Origin: Alviniconcha marisindica
Taxonomy: Eukaryota; Mollusca; Gastropoda; Provannidae
DNA length: 64,000 bases
NCBI GenBank assembly: GCA_018857735.1
Contig: JABMCL010001056.1
Span: forward strand, 932,501-996,500
Reading direction: 5' to 3'
Of this stretch, positions 1 through 12,142 are shown one piece after another. Both the position numbers and the translations under genes were made by a program. The first letter of the stretch is position 1. The number at the start of each line of letters is the position of its first letter. Under the pieces are notes generated by a model. That model ran no database searches. It worked only from the letters and a program-made list of their open reading frames with translations, and was not told the origin of the DNA.

Positions 1-109
1 CATAGACTAGACAGGTAGCAGCATCTCTAGGCTAACCAACATTCTGTTGACGAAAGTGTTGATGGTTGCTGTTGGGATCAAACTGTTGTTAATACTAACA
101 AGGAGTGCG

Positions 110-170
110 CGCGCGCGCGCACACACACACACACACGCACGCACGCACGCACGCACTCATACACAGGCAG

Positions 171-215
<45 letters not shown>

Positions 216-218
216 ACA

Positions 219-255
<37 letters not shown>
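110..255. repeat. CA/GC microsatellite
   Basis: The block opens with a short alternating GC run, then runs of CA and CGCA units interrupted near 160-172 and 213-222. The reading frames across it (His-Thr or Cys-Val repeats on the two strands) are products of the repeat and not genes. Confidence 0.95.
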
Positions 256-257
<2 letters not shown>

Positions 258-439
258 AACCCCCCTTCATATCCCCATTTCTAGTTTTGCTTTTCATTTG
301 TATCGAAGTGACCCGTGCCCTGCATGTTAGAAGATTCATTCGTGTTCAGTGTACAACCTCACATATTATTATATGCACCGCACTTTGAATGATGTGACAC
401 TGTAAACTGGTGCACGGTTGTAAGGTGTACACAGAACTT

Positions 440-645
440 GCACCGAGACGGCAACAGTTTCACGTGGCACCAGCCATGTAGCAATCAAATAGTGCGGTCT
501 GTACACTACTTCGGTGGATATTTAAAATAAAAAATAAAAAAAATAAAAACGCGCTATAAAAGATATAGTCACTGATTGAGAGCCACATACGACAGGAGCG
601 CAGTGAGTTTGCTCGAGAGCAGAGAATAGCGCTATATAAAAGATC
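440..645 (+). mobile_element. SINE, 3' part only (family 1)
   Basis: This matches the 3' half of the full-length SINE at 3250-3729 (reverse strand) and of the copy at 61741-62035. Shared landmarks in order are a 'caccagccatgta' block, a 'ggtggatat' block, an A-rich stretch, 'ctataaaag', 'gcgcagtgag', and a terminal 'gagcagagaatagcgctat'. The tRNA-like head and the core are missing, so it is a 5'-truncated copy. Confidence 0.7.
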
Positions 646-819
646 CAAACACAAAAAGATTCAAACGGACGCTTGTTTATTTTAACACGGACAACCAGTA
701 TGCACATTTCCGGGGAAGTCCCCTTAAACAAGCCACAAAACGACACTTAAAACAACAGATAAACGGTTAAAAACGAGGAAAAATGAAAGAAAAACGACTT
801 ATCTTGTTTTGGTTGAGTT

Positions 820-956
820 AATATAAAAGAATATATATATATCGTAGATTCTATATAAAAGAATATATATAGTAGATTCTATATAAAAGAATATATATAT
901 CGTAGATTCTATATAAAAGAATATATATATCAGTAGATTCTATATAAAAGAATCAA
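820..956. repeat. AT-rich ~33-bp tandem repeat
   Basis: Four near-identical units alternate 'gaatatatatat' with 'gtagattctatataaaa'. No gene is seen here. Confidence 0.85.
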
Positions 957-985
957 CACACAAGGGAGTTAATCCGCGCTCGGCG

Positions 986-1069
986 AAAGACGTCACACAA
1001 ACACAACAACAAAGACGTCACACAAACACAACAACAAAGACGTCACACAAACACAACAACAAAGACGTA
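986..1069. repeat. 25-bp tandem repeat carrying GACGTCA
   Basis: Three exact 25-bp units start at 986, 1011 and 1036, and a fourth breaks off at 1061. Each holds GACGTCA, one base away from the CRE palindrome. It may be chance content of a small satellite. Confidence 0.85.
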
Positions 1070-1228
1070 AGTCACCTACGGTAACCCTCACCTGGCACGC
1101 GAGTAAATACAAGGTACATAAACTCCACCAGAAGCACGTCCTCTAAAAGCAATCAATAATAATAATATGAACCGTACGGCGTCGTATTTTGTTCTCTCGA
1201 GATAGAAATAAAACGTCGGATGACAGTG

Positions 1229-1467
1229 CGATAATAATAATAATAATAATAATAATGTATATTTATCCTGCGCTCATCAACGCCCTGAGCGCTCACATGA
1301 TGCATATTGACCTAAATATGATATTCTATACACATGTAAAGCATAGTCCTAGCAAAACAATTTACATAAAGTATTATACAAAACAAAAAACAAAAACGCA
1401 CTACGAACACCCTCCCACCCACCCACACAAAATGACTAGCAGAAACTGGGTACTGATATTACGATAA
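1229..1467 (-). mobile_element. LINE 3' terminus (5'-truncated)
   Basis: On the reverse strand this matches the 3' untranslated end of the LINE at 54110-55345 and the copy at 39530-39850. Shared blocks are 'cagtacccagtttctgct', the 'tttatgtaaa' region, 'gagcactcagggc' and a terminal (ATT)n tail, here seen as the ATA/AAT run at 1231-1255. Only the last ~240 bp remain, as expected when target-primed reverse transcription aborts early. Confidence 0.8.
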
Positions 1468-1716
1468 GACACAAGCGCATCAAGGACAAGGGAGTCTGTT
1501 TTGACGGCATGAAGCTACGACGCAGATTGATTTCTACAGTGATGGAGAACAGGGAAAATCCAGAGTCGGTAATCCAAAGGTCAAAGCAGCAGGCAGTCTA
1601 TCTATCTACGAAATTGCCGAGTCGGCTATCTGCATCACTTCTCCGTACCAGCCAGATTCATCTTGTTGTCGCCTACGCGTATTTCTGCGTAAAACAGTAA
1701 ACGGTTACGGAAATAT

Positions 1717-2165
1717 GGGCGGGGAATAGCTCAGTTGGTAACAGCGTCCGACTGAAAAGCCAGGCGCAATACTATGGAAATATGGGCGGGGAATAGCTCA
1801 TTTGGTAACAGCGTCCGACTGAAAAGCCAGGCGCAATACTATGGAAATATGGGCGGGGAATAGCTCAGTTGGTAACAGCGTCCGACTGAAAAGCCAGGCG
1901 CAATACTATGGAAATATGGGCGGGGAATAGCTCAGTTGGTAACACGACTGAAAAGCCAGGCGCAATACTATGGAAATATGGGCGGGGAATAGCTCAGTTG
2001 GTAACACGCACTGAAAAGCCAGGCGCAATACTATGGAAATATGGGCGGGGAATAGCTCAGTTGGTAACACGACTGAAAAGCCAGGCGCAATACTATGGAA
2101 ATATGGCGGGGAATAGCTCAGCTGGTAACACGACTGAAAAGCCAGGCGCAATACTATGGAAATAT
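1717..2165 (+). repeat. Tandem array of a tRNA-like SINE head (7 extra copies)
   Basis: Units start at GGGCGGGG (or GGCGGGG) at 1717, 1784, 1851, 1918, 1980, 2043 and 2105. Each carries a Pol III A-box-like block 'tagctcagttgg' and ends before any B box. Units 1-4 are 67 bp and hold 'acagcgtccgact'; units 5-7 are 61-63 bp and share a deletion giving 'acacgact' or a close variant. An eighth head at 2166 runs on into a full SINE body. Reading frames through the array on both strands come from the repeat. Confidence 0.9.
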
Positions 2166-2498
2166 GGGCGGGGAATAGCTCAGTTGGTAACAGCGTCCGA
2201 CTGAAAAGCCAGGCGCAATACTGACGCGGGTTGGAGCCTCAGTGCGGCAAGGGATTTTTCTCCCGGAGGCAACTTTCAGTGCAGACTCTCTTACGGTGTC
2301 CGTACAGCCCCTGTGTGCAATCGCATGCATCAACATCTGCGCGCACGTTAAAGATCCCAAACACTGGCAGCCATACCACTGTTTGGAAACATGAAAATAC
2401 TACACACCCTGATAGGAATGGGTAGAGCTGCTCTTGGGGCTGCTGTGCCTTACCCAGGTAAGGCGACCGGAATTTTCAGCAAGGGACAATGAAGTACT
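2166..2498 (+). mobile_element. tRNA-derived SINE (family 3) with body
   Basis: The head is tRNA-like, with A-box-like 'tagctcagttgg' and B-box-like 'gggttggagcctc' near 2229. A ~270-bp body follows with 'cacgttaaagatccc' around 2344, and the element ends at a TA microsatellite from 2503. It is a SINE and not a tRNA gene: the anticodon arm is degenerate and a long unrelated body follows. Confidence 0.75.

Positions 2499-2502
<4 letters not shown>

Positions 2503-2545
<43 letters not shown>
2503..2545. repeat. TA microsatellite
   Basis: About twenty TA dinucleotides directly follow the SINE 3' end and probably grew from its tail. Confidence 0.9.
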
Positions 2546-2550
<5 letters not shown>

Positions 2551-2930
2551 ACATTAGTCACGATTTTGATATAATTTAGTTTTCAAATTTAAACAGATCC
2601 TTTGACTCCGACCTTAAATAATGAGAAGAAAAAAAATATATATATATATATCACCACTTACATGAGTTTTCATTATCAACCACTTCCGCCACAGTGCCTC
2701 CGACAGGGGGCCCACTGAATGTTCTGGTTCTGGGCAATGTTGCAAAATGCCGAATTTTCCTGGCCATTAATTGTCAGTGTCCACAGTGTAACAGTGGGCT
2801 AATGGATACCGTGGGCTTGTTGTCAGTCGTATTGTTAGTGGTGTACGAGTTGATGCCGTTTGACTGAGAAGTCCATCCGTTTCGAGAAGAAGAAAAAAGC
2901 ACGAGAGCGACTCTTCGCCGTCACTGTTAA

Positions 2931-2941
2931 TATATATATAT

Positions 2942-3007
<66 letters not shown>
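2931..3007. repeat. TA then GA microsatellite
   Basis: A short TA run is followed by about thirty GA units, then a 'gattgatt' tetranucleotide run to about 3022. Confidence 0.95.
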
Positions 3008-3009
<2 letters not shown>

Positions 3010-3249
3010 ATTGATTGATTGAACTTTATTTCTCAACGGTGAAGATATTAGCACAAAGGCCGACTTACATATCTGCCGTTGCTACAGTACTACTAATAAC
3101 CAAGACATTCACAGTTAAATACTATTACAGAAGGCTATAGACAAATACAGCATCAGTAAAAATAAAAACAATTGAGAGAGAGAGAGAGCAAACTATTTCA
3201 CTTCACATATTTTGTAAGCTTGATGTTTCGCTTCAAAATAGTGCGGGTA

Positions 3250-3729
3250 AGTGCTCTTTTTGATTGATGATCTCTTATTCTCCGCTCTCTTGAGCAGACT
3301 CACTGCGCTCGAATGTGGTTCTACATGAATGACTAGCTTTTTATAGCCCGTTTTTGTTTTGTTGTTGTTGGAATATCCACTGAAGTGGTGTACAGCGCTG
3401 GCATGGCTAGTGCCACATGAAACTGCAGCCGTTCCGGCGCACGTTCTGTGTACACCATACAACCATGCACCATGTCACTTCATGCAAAGCCTCATACGTA
3501 AGGTGTGTGCGTGTTTAGCTGTAACCTGCCACCTGCACTTTTGGCAGAATAGCCGGGATCTTTTACGTGCTACTGCGGTAACACGGGGTGGAACGGATAC
3601 CGAAATAAGAGTCAGCACAGAAAGCTGACCCTGGAGAAGAAAATTCTCCCACCGCTCCTGCAGGGATTCGAAACCCACGACCTTTCAATCACGAGTCCGG
3701 CGCTCTAACCACTGAGCTATCCCCGCCCC
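3250..3729 (-). mobile_element. Full-length tRNA-derived SINE (family 1)
   Basis: Read on the reverse strand, the element begins at 3729 with a tRNA-like head: A box in 'atagctcagtggttagagcg', B box in 'gggtttcgaatccc' with one extra T. The core contains 'ttttcttctccagggtcagc', 'gtatccgttccaccccgtg' and 'cacgtaaaagatcccgg'. The 3' part shares 'ggatattc', 'ctataaaa' and 'gcgcagtgag' with 440-645. At about 470 bp it is the most complete family-1 copy in the window and serves as the reference for the others. Confidence 0.85.
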
Positions 3730-4289
3730 TTTGCTGTGAGTGGGCAGCTATTCCCCTTCCATCTCAACTTAGCCTCCAGTGTCTCTTTCGAATGCCACAT
3801 TTCCACTCTCTCTTGTGTACAGTACTGGTTAGTACTTCGCACACCTGAAATAAATATCAGTAATGATCAACTTTGGTTGTGGATATTACTGGAAGAAGAA
3901 ATACTGAGATAATTTACACGCTAACGAGCACCAAAAAAAAGAAGAAAAAAAAGGTAATTTCTTGGGTTGTTAGTATGAGTGATTTTGACCTACAACACGG
4001 AGTGGAGAGTTCAGAGAATACCAGTTCCAAGTCCAACGCCGGGAACCATTCAGTTTTTCTTGCTACTGCCTCTAACAGTGTCATGGTCCTCCGATTTCGC
4101 TTATCGTCCCCTTACCCTCCCCCCCCCCCCTCCGCCCCACCCCCTTTCGCATTCTTCTTCCACCAACACCCGGGCTTCGATACATTCGGATGACTGGATC
4201 TTATCCGAAAGGCAAGCCCCTTTCATTTTCTCGCGTCAGTCCTTTGCCCGTTTCCGATAATCCCTCCGGAAATTATCGTATCTGCTTTG

Positions 4290-4545
4290 AAGTGGCGACT
4301 CAAAGCGATAGAACACTGGACTTCTCGCGGTGGTCGTTCAGTGGGCGGGCATGTGGGTAACAGAGTTCAGGAGCTGTGTGAACGTCGAGGTGGCCATCCT
4401 GGGGGTCCCCGTCCTAATGAGCCTTATGGTTTCTGTGGACGTAAAGCAACACTGAACCATGCCCACGCATTGGTCACAGTTTGTCCCTAGTATGTCAAAC
4501 CGACGCTCCGAGGACATTAGGTCCACAGCATCATGTGGGTAACGG
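4290..4545 (+). mobile_element. Dispersed repeat fragment (family 2 tail)
   Basis: It carries 'aggagctgtgtgaacgtcgaggtggcc', then 'cctaatgagccttatggttt', 'tggacgtaaagcaacactgaacc' and 'ccctagtatgtcaa' (blocks quoted separately). The same blocks recur at 31437-31600 (reverse), 45255-45340 (reverse), 49560-49935 (two copies) and 55938-56170. The 45 kb copy joins this tail to a tRNA-like head, so the family is probably a SINE. Confidence 0.7.
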
Positions 4546-4888
4546 TGTGCTTTCGCCTTCGTCCTCAGGCGATCCTATGCAAATTATGTTTTCGAAATGA
4601 CTGTGAAGTGTCCGCAAATGAACTCGGTGGTGCTACAGCTGAAGAGTAAAAATATATGATAATTAGTATCAATGTTCACGCACGATCGATCGATCGATCG
4701 GAGGCGCCACTCGCTTCCAGGAAACTCGCTTTCTCAGACGATACACATGCACCCATCCTTAATCAACCGTAAGATGTTTCTGTACACGTTGAGCACCATG
4801 AAACAACAGTAAATACAGGTTTTGTCCAGGAAAAGGAGTTTCATGTGTGACGATTAGCGACTATAGTCCGGCGATTACACAACATACG

Positions 4889-4975
4889 ACCCCCCCCCCC
4901 CTCTCTCTCCTGCATGAACGTCTCTCTCTCTTCCTGTGCAATTTTCCTCTCTGTCTGTCTCTCTGGCATAAGTTC

Positions 4976-5024
<49 letters not shown>

Positions 5025-5240
5025 CTCCCCTTGTGCAAATTCACTTCTCTCTCTCCTCTCTCTCTCTCTCTCTCTTCTCCTCTCTCTTCTCTCTCTCTCT
5101 CTCTCTCTCTCCTTGTGCAATACTGAAGTTACATCATTCAGTCCGCCAGTCCTCTCTCTCCTTGAAATAAAGTTCTCTCTCCTCCTCTCTCCTCCTCTCT
5201 CTCTCCTCTTCTTCTCTCTCTCTCTCCTCGCCTCTCCTCC
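4889..5240. repeat. CT-rich low-complexity tract
   Basis: Runs of CT and CTC are interrupted twice by a 'ccttgtgcaa' motif, which hints at a larger degenerate unit of roughly 70-130 bp. Ser-Leu reading frames here are not genes. Confidence 0.9.
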
Positions 5241-5245
5241 CCAAC

Positions 5246-5405
5246 ATGGACTACAAACAAAAGTGCTACGATCTCAAACTACTCCCGTTAGACAAACAAC
5301 TATTATTCAACAAATGTGCCCTAAAGCAAAGGTTGTTTCACGGCAAAGCCCCAGAGTACCTGAAAGATCTCATGATACCTTCTGAAAGAGTTTTCACAGC
5401 CTGCT
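5246..5405 (+). pseudogene. LINE ORF2 fragment, C-terminal to reverse transcriptase
   Basis: The translation includes LKLLPLDKQLLFNKCAL and HGKAPEYLKDL. This is the pattern typical of the region just C-terminal to the reverse transcriptase of CR1/Jockey-like LINEs, where a 'LPL.KR..F..C...YK..HG.AP.YL' pattern is common. Only about 50 codons are recognisable and both ends run into low-complexity DNA, so this is a dead fragment. Confidence 0.65.
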
Positions 5406-5684
5406 CTGAAAATGGATTGTCTCTCTCGTTGCTTTGAGTGAGCTATCCGCAACAACTGGTTCTGTGGACATTACCTTTTGTGACTGTGCTCGGCCCCTAC
5501 AACGGCTGGGACACTAGGTTGCATAGTACACAAGTTAGTTACTTTGCACTTGAAAGTTTTGCAAGGTCCCCAGCTGCCTTAGTATCTGTTGTTGTGGTGG
5601 TGGTGGTCTGTCACGTTTCATGAGAGTCGGAAAACGCTTCGAGCGGGCAAACTGCAAACTCTGGTCCACCCCCGCACAAACAAA

Positions 5685-5711
5685 CACACGTATATATATA
5701 TATATATATAC
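5685..5711. repeat. TA microsatellite
   Basis: A short TATA run follows CACACG. Confidence 0.85.
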
Positions 5712-5824
5712 GTCCACCTTCCACTGTCACTAATAAACCGTATGAGGTTTCTGTGGTTGTTAAGCCCAATGAAAATAAGTAAATGTGCATACCGCCAGTT
5801 TGTACAGCACTTCATGTAACATCC

Positions 5825-6476
<652 letters not shown>

Positions 6477-6689
6477 ATACGATATATACCCGATATACCG
6501 ATAATATCCGACATAACCTTAAAAGAAAAGAAGAAAAGAAAAAAAGGGGGCCGGGAGGGGGGAGAAGGGGGGGGGGGGCTGCGAATTTTGTTTCAATTCC
6601 CTCTTTTATACTGAACATTCGTCACATATTACATAGACACAATGACCCTAATAAGCTGGCACTAGTGTCATGGAATCGACAGCCATTGT

Positions 6690-8118
6690 GACTGACTAAC
6701 CCCGAAAACCGACAGCCACCAGAGTGGATTCAGCCTATTTTAACTGAGTCATCAAGCTGCTACTGCTGACTTTGGCCGCCTCGGAGTGGCTGAAGACCGA
6801 CTCGAACTGGAACTGACCCTTCCGTCTAAACATGTCTGCCCAGAGTAAAAAAACTAGAAATTGAGACTCTAATTTGTTTTAAAAATGCCGCTGTGCCGAC
6901 TGATTTCATTTTCAGTTAGAATTCTACTCATTGCAACAGTAGTGATGCTTAGCGGGTCTCGCGGACTGGCTGTACTCAGACACTTCAGTCTTGACCGAAG
7001 CCGGTGCGACACTGTGACGCTACCCGCGGTCTCTTTGATCTTGTCTCGATCTCTTTGATCTTGATCTAGTCGCGTTAGCCAACGAGAGCCAGCAGCTTTG
7101 GTGCACGGCGGCTCAGTGGAACTGACTATCAAAGGCTGAGCTGTACGTGCAACACGGGTAAGCTGGGACACCTCTCTTTGCTGTGTCAGTCAGTCAGAGC
7201 ACCCAATCCCGCTATTGTTACTCCAGAAACTTGGATAAATAATTAGTGTAACTGAAGTTTCCTGGAGTTTAAAAAAAAAAAAAAAAAAATCAAAAAAAAT
7301 CACAACTTGATGTTACCGTTTTATTTCGATTTCGTCAGTATAAACTGATGGCCGAAACACGTATCAGTTTTGACTCGAGACAGCCACTTCCTTCAAATTG
7401 TGTGCGGCAGTGCGGGTAATTGAACTTCACGTTTTAACCGTGACGGCAGACACATCTTAACTATCCTGAACTTCCACACTCAGTCACAGGCTCACTGCGG
7501 CCTAGCCACCAGTTTCTCTAAAATCAGAAGTTTTGTCCCGCCAGCACGACCAAGTGACTTGTTGAAGTTGGTTCGTGTTATCGGAAACACTGACTGAGTC
7601 AGTCTTGGTGTGCCCTACCCTATCGTCCCGGCAGCCACGACATTACGGACACAACAGCATACACTTGCCTTGCTCCATGTGCTCTGTGGGCTAGTGTTAC
7701 ATGTGGAAAAGGCTCAGTTAGCGTACGCTCCGTCTGCATGTTATTTAGCTAGCTAACTGACTACGCAACAGGCAAATCCAGGCAACTGTCACATATGATG
7801 TGTGACTGCCTCACTCAGTCTGCACTGTAAAATCGGAGGAACTCACTGGCGCTGGAAAAAAATGAGAAAAAAAAGAAGAAGAAGAAAACACAAGTCACTA
7901 GTCAAAGCACTCGAGTCGAGTCACTGACTGGCTGGAAGAACTGTTGGTCAAACTGACAGTGAACCGCGGTTAATTATAATTAAACTGAAACGGCACACCA
8001 ACACTATAATATCTGGCCGACCACGTGCCCAATACGCGTAAAGGGTGCGCACGCACGTCCAGCAGACGAGAGCTCAGTCAGTGTAAACAAATTTGTAATA
8101 AACAGAAATGCACTTTAC
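6690..8118. other. No recognised gene; probable intron or 3' side of the Mab-21-like gene
   Basis: I find no frame resembling the second half of a Mab-21 domain in this stretch, and no transposon I can name. It holds a poly-A run near 7270-7288 and several short repeats of 'tgactgactcagtcagtc' type. Confidence 0.5.
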
Positions 8119-8602
8119 CTTTGAACGAAACTTGCACCGTCCCATTATGGAAAATATCCGCAGCGATCATGCCGACAAGTTTAGCAAAATACTGGCGGAT
8201 TTTGGTGGCTGACAGAAAAGAATGAGGTCCGTGCCGGACGGGAATGCACAAGTCGGCCGCCCACATATCGGTGGAAAAGCTTTGAGTGAACAAGACTTCT
8301 CCGTAACAAGACAGGTTCGGGTTCGTTTCAGACAGATCCCTGAAAGACTTCATGCTCACAAGATTGTCAAGAATGACAATCAGTTCAAACTCGTCACTGG
8401 CTGACACCTTCATGGCCTCGAAATACTGATCCGTTGGTAAGGGAACGTAACACTTGAACCGGGCGTCTGCTCTCCCCATTGCCGACACAATGGGTTGAAT
8501 GACCGTGTTCATGCAATACGCGATCGCATCCCTCGATACTTGGCGTGAAGCTTCCACAACTTCCACGCTGAACCTCTGCAACAATGGAGTCAGCTCGTCC
8601 AT
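8119..8602 (-). CDS. Mab-21 domain protein, first coding exon (partial gene)
   Basis: The exon encodes 161 codons from ATG at 8602 to a donor AAAG|gtaaag at 8119/8118, leaving one base of a split codon. Residues about 48-80 (ARFKCYV...YFEAMKVSASDEFELIVIL) and 127-145 (HSFLSATKIRQYFAKLVGM) align with the conserved Mab-21 pattern 'RF...YEGLEV.SP.EFEV.L' and 'GYLSA.KIR..F..LV'. The GS of catalytic cGAS-type enzymes is replaced by Thr57-Asp58, while acidic residues E71 and E73 remain, as in non-catalytic Mab-21 proteins. An in-frame ATG at 8842 exists but lies antisense to CNIH4 exon 1; the 8602 ATG gives the family's usual spacing to the ARF motif. Downstream exons were not found between 1 and 8118. 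It could be a Mab21L-like developmental protein or a cGAS-like receptor relative. Confidence 0.75.
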
Positions 8603-8816
8603 GCTGCTGCTTTGTTTTTCCTTCGCCAAGATTATTGACGGCTCCGTCCGCTGCACGTAAACACGACGCGCAACTGCGTATCGCAGTGCGAGCAAGTAAA
8701 CAACATGCCAAGGTGATAGAGTTGTCGTTCGTTGAACTTGTGGAAGAGTGCAGTCCCTTGGATTCCGGGTTTCGAACTCATCGGAGAGGTTTGCAGAACA
8801 AAAGAATACTTGCATC
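8603..8816. promoter_or_regulatory. Divergent promoter between Mab-21-like gene and CNIH4
   Basis: Only 214 bp separate the two start codons, which point away from each other. There is no TATA box. Around 8666-8693 there is a CG-rich near-palindrome (cgcaactgcg-tat-cgcagtgcg). The 5' UTRs of both genes must lie in or overlap this gap. Confidence 0.6.
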
Positions 8817-11800
8817 ATGGGTCCCGATGGCATGCTGTTCATCTTTTGCCTCCTTGACGAAGCCTCCCTGCTTTTTCTCGCCGTTTACTTTGTATCCTTC
8901 CGATGGTTCTTGAGGCCATGTTTTTGTGGGACGAGTCGGCGTAAAACACTAAGTTACCTACGGCCATCGTTCCTTGTCCTCTCAGTGTGTCAGATTCTTA
9001 GAACTACCGTGTTCTTGAGAAACGGGTTCAGAGCGGTTGGCAGAAAAATGTAATTTTGCTGTGTTTTTAGAGCGGGGGTAGAGGTGAGAGAGAAACAGAG
9101 GGTGAGAGAACATAACAAGTGCCTTGCCGCGAGAGCTTACACAAAATGCAATGGACATGATAGGCACATTAACAGTCTAACACTCGTATTGTTGTACTAT
9201 AGTCACACGAGGTGTAGTTTTCACACAGTAACACACACAGTGCCAGTAAACGTTTACACACTGTATGTGCCTTTCAAAGGTTCCTTTGACTGTTTGATTA
9301 CCCAGTCAACCAGTTAATATTTATGTCTAGTGTCACTTGTCAAGGACAAGTGAAAATACACATCATGGGAATTGGAATGACTGGTTGGTGTTGAGAACAC
9401 TCATAATCCTACACACATTCATGACAATACAATGAATAGCTTAAAAAGTATATAATTATATTGAGGAGTCCTTTTCATTTCCTTTTACTGTTTAAGTCAT
9501 GTGGTTAATTCCTTTCTACTTGTGTTAAGCAACCACAATCATCATGCTGATTATTTTGTTGCTGTAGTGGTAGAGGTCTGCCTTGCATCAGTATTATTTT
9601 TATTAAACAAGTAAAAAAAGAAGAAGAGGAATAAAGAGTGAGGAGAGGGAGCTCAGAGTGTTTCTTAAACCAGCTCTTAACAGGAAGATGCCAACAGCCA
9701 AGAGTGAAGCTGAAAGCCACTGCTGCCTCTGGTGGCAGATTATACCATTCCTTCCTTCTTGGAAGGACCAAGAACTGTCTGTACTGTCTACAGCATCATC
9801 AGTTTATAAGTTATGGAACTTTTTTTTACAAATTATTGTCATGGACATGGCTTCCTCATTGATGGTCTTGGTGGTTGAATTTTTCTGGATCTTGTGATGC
9901 TGTAGTGTGGAATACTGGAATGGTTTGTTCCTCAGTTTCTACATCATGGTTGGCCTTGCTAATGCTATTCTTTGTTTCTCTCAGAGGGTGGGCTACTTGG
10001 CTGTTGTTGAGCCACTTTATCATTACAAAGTTGATAGTTGAAGCAGCAGTTAAAGGCAGACAGAAATCTCTTCTATGTATAGTGTATCTTCTTGATAACT
10101 TATGACGTTATGTATATTTGTGTACATGTATGGGTCACATAACTTTTTTCTAAAAAGCTTGTATAATGTCAAATGTGAGTCATACAAAGACCTGGTAATG
10201 AAATATGCTTTTCCCCTCAGTTGTGTGGAGCTGGTCTTGCTGTTGCATCTGACCCTGAGGAACCGTTGTGTTTCGTTTCACTTGTTCTGATGGTGTCAGT
10301 GTGGCTGTTCCATGGTGTCAGTGTGGCTGTTCCAGTTGTGTTCTTTGTAGATAGTGATGGTGATAGGTAGCCAGTGCCACAGCAGCAAGCATTGTTTGTC
10401 GGTGCAGTTAGTATAATTTGGAATGAGTACCTGCTTGTTTCTTCTGACAGGCAGCCTGGTCTGTTTTGCTGGGTGGAAGGCTGTGTCCCAGTTCTCTTTC
10501 CATGTTACAAGTCAAAGGTTTTGCTGTGGCTTTGTCTGGTTCAGTTGGGAGAGGGTAGCCATTTATTGTGTGTATTACTAGTCTACAGTAACAGTGTCGC
10601 CTGTGAACAGCCTTGCCAGCAAAGTCAGGTTCTCTGGGAGCTCATTTAAATTTTAATGTTGAAAGGAATAGATATTATAATATATTGTCCAAGATATCTT
10701 TGGGGGTGCTCCTGACCTTATGCTGACTTAATCTTCAAGAACAGTGACATAGTTTGAACAGATACCCTCCACAACAACTGCTTGTGGTTTGTTCATCAGG
10801 AAGCTGCCACTAGTGCCAGTCCACATGTCGACAATGACATAAATGATAGTGATGAAACCTGTGTTGTAGAAAGTCTAGAAAGTAAGCAGTTCATTTTGTG
10901 AACATCAGTTGCTTTTATTAAGACAGTTTCATGTTTTCTATGACTGTATGAGTCATTCTAAGTTCTATTCCCAGGAGCTGTGGCTTACAGAATCTGTTTT
11001 TCTTGAAACCATGTTATGTGTGTGTGTGCACACGCACGTTCGTGTACATGTACACGAATGCCTGTGTGCATGTGTCATTTAGTACTTATACAGACTTTAG
11101 ATGTAGAATAAATGATCCCTTATTAATATACTAGAATAATCTTAATAAGGGATTCTTTTTTAAAGTTTGGTGCTGAGACTCTTAGCATCAAGCTTTAAAA
11201 AAAGAATCCCTTATTAAGATTATTAGATTAGTAAGAGGATAAGTGGGGGGAACATTGTAACTGCGTACATGTAACATGATACAATATATAATGTACATGT
11301 GTGAGAAGCTTTACCATGATTGAAGCTTTAAGTTTAACTTTAAGGGAGTCCTGAGTATTTATTTGTTAGGTGACAAACAGTCAAATAGGACTCTTTGTAT
11401 GATACATCAAACTAAAGTGCGGATGCTTTGGCTTGTGCAATCATTTGAGTAAATCATGCACAAAAAAATTAAGGAGGGTGTTATTTGTTACAATCTAAAT
11501 GATGATAGCATTAGAACTGCAATTTTTTTTATTTGTGAAGCATAAATGTATTGAACTTATCTTTATACATGTGTTATTTATGGCAATGCATTTATGCTAT
11601 ATATAGAAATATAACTGTTTAGATTGCATGGTCCTTCAGTATTAATACAAGTATGTATAGCTCTACAAGCAAGCATGGAACCTTAACTAGCTCCAGGTGA
11701 TCACACTGTCTGACCTGGAATGTGATTACCTTAATGCCAGGACATGCTGCGAAAAACTCAACTTTGTGAGTATACTGACCACTATCTGACTATGTGACTA

Positions 11801-11948
11801 TATATTATAATAATAATAGAGAACTTAAATAATAATAATAGGGAACTTGTAGAGTGCTTCCAGAGCCTCAAAGCACTTTACAACTTAAAGAAAGCCATGT
11901 ATACAATGTGCAAATACCCATAATTGTACAAATCAGTGCTGTATAACA

Positions 11949-11998
<50 letters not shown>

Positions 11999-12075
11999 GA
12001 GAAAACAAAACACACAAATTAACAAACATTTTAATACAAAGCATGGCAGAACGTGCACACACAAGCTCACATGCC

Positions 12076-12142
<67 letters not shown>

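Noticed and set aside
1906..2204. Open frames of 81-98 codons on both strands
   Set aside because: Caused by the SINE-head array, whose unit length keeps the frame open for several copies.
3640..3729. tRNA gene on the minus strand
   Set aside because: It has A- and B-box-like sequence but an extra base at the B box and a continuous ~400-bp SINE body shared with other copies.
6869..7171. Candidate second exon of the Mab-21-like gene (100-codon minus frame)
   Set aside because: The translation shows none of the conserved Mab-21 C-terminal motifs and no acceptor in the right phase was evident.
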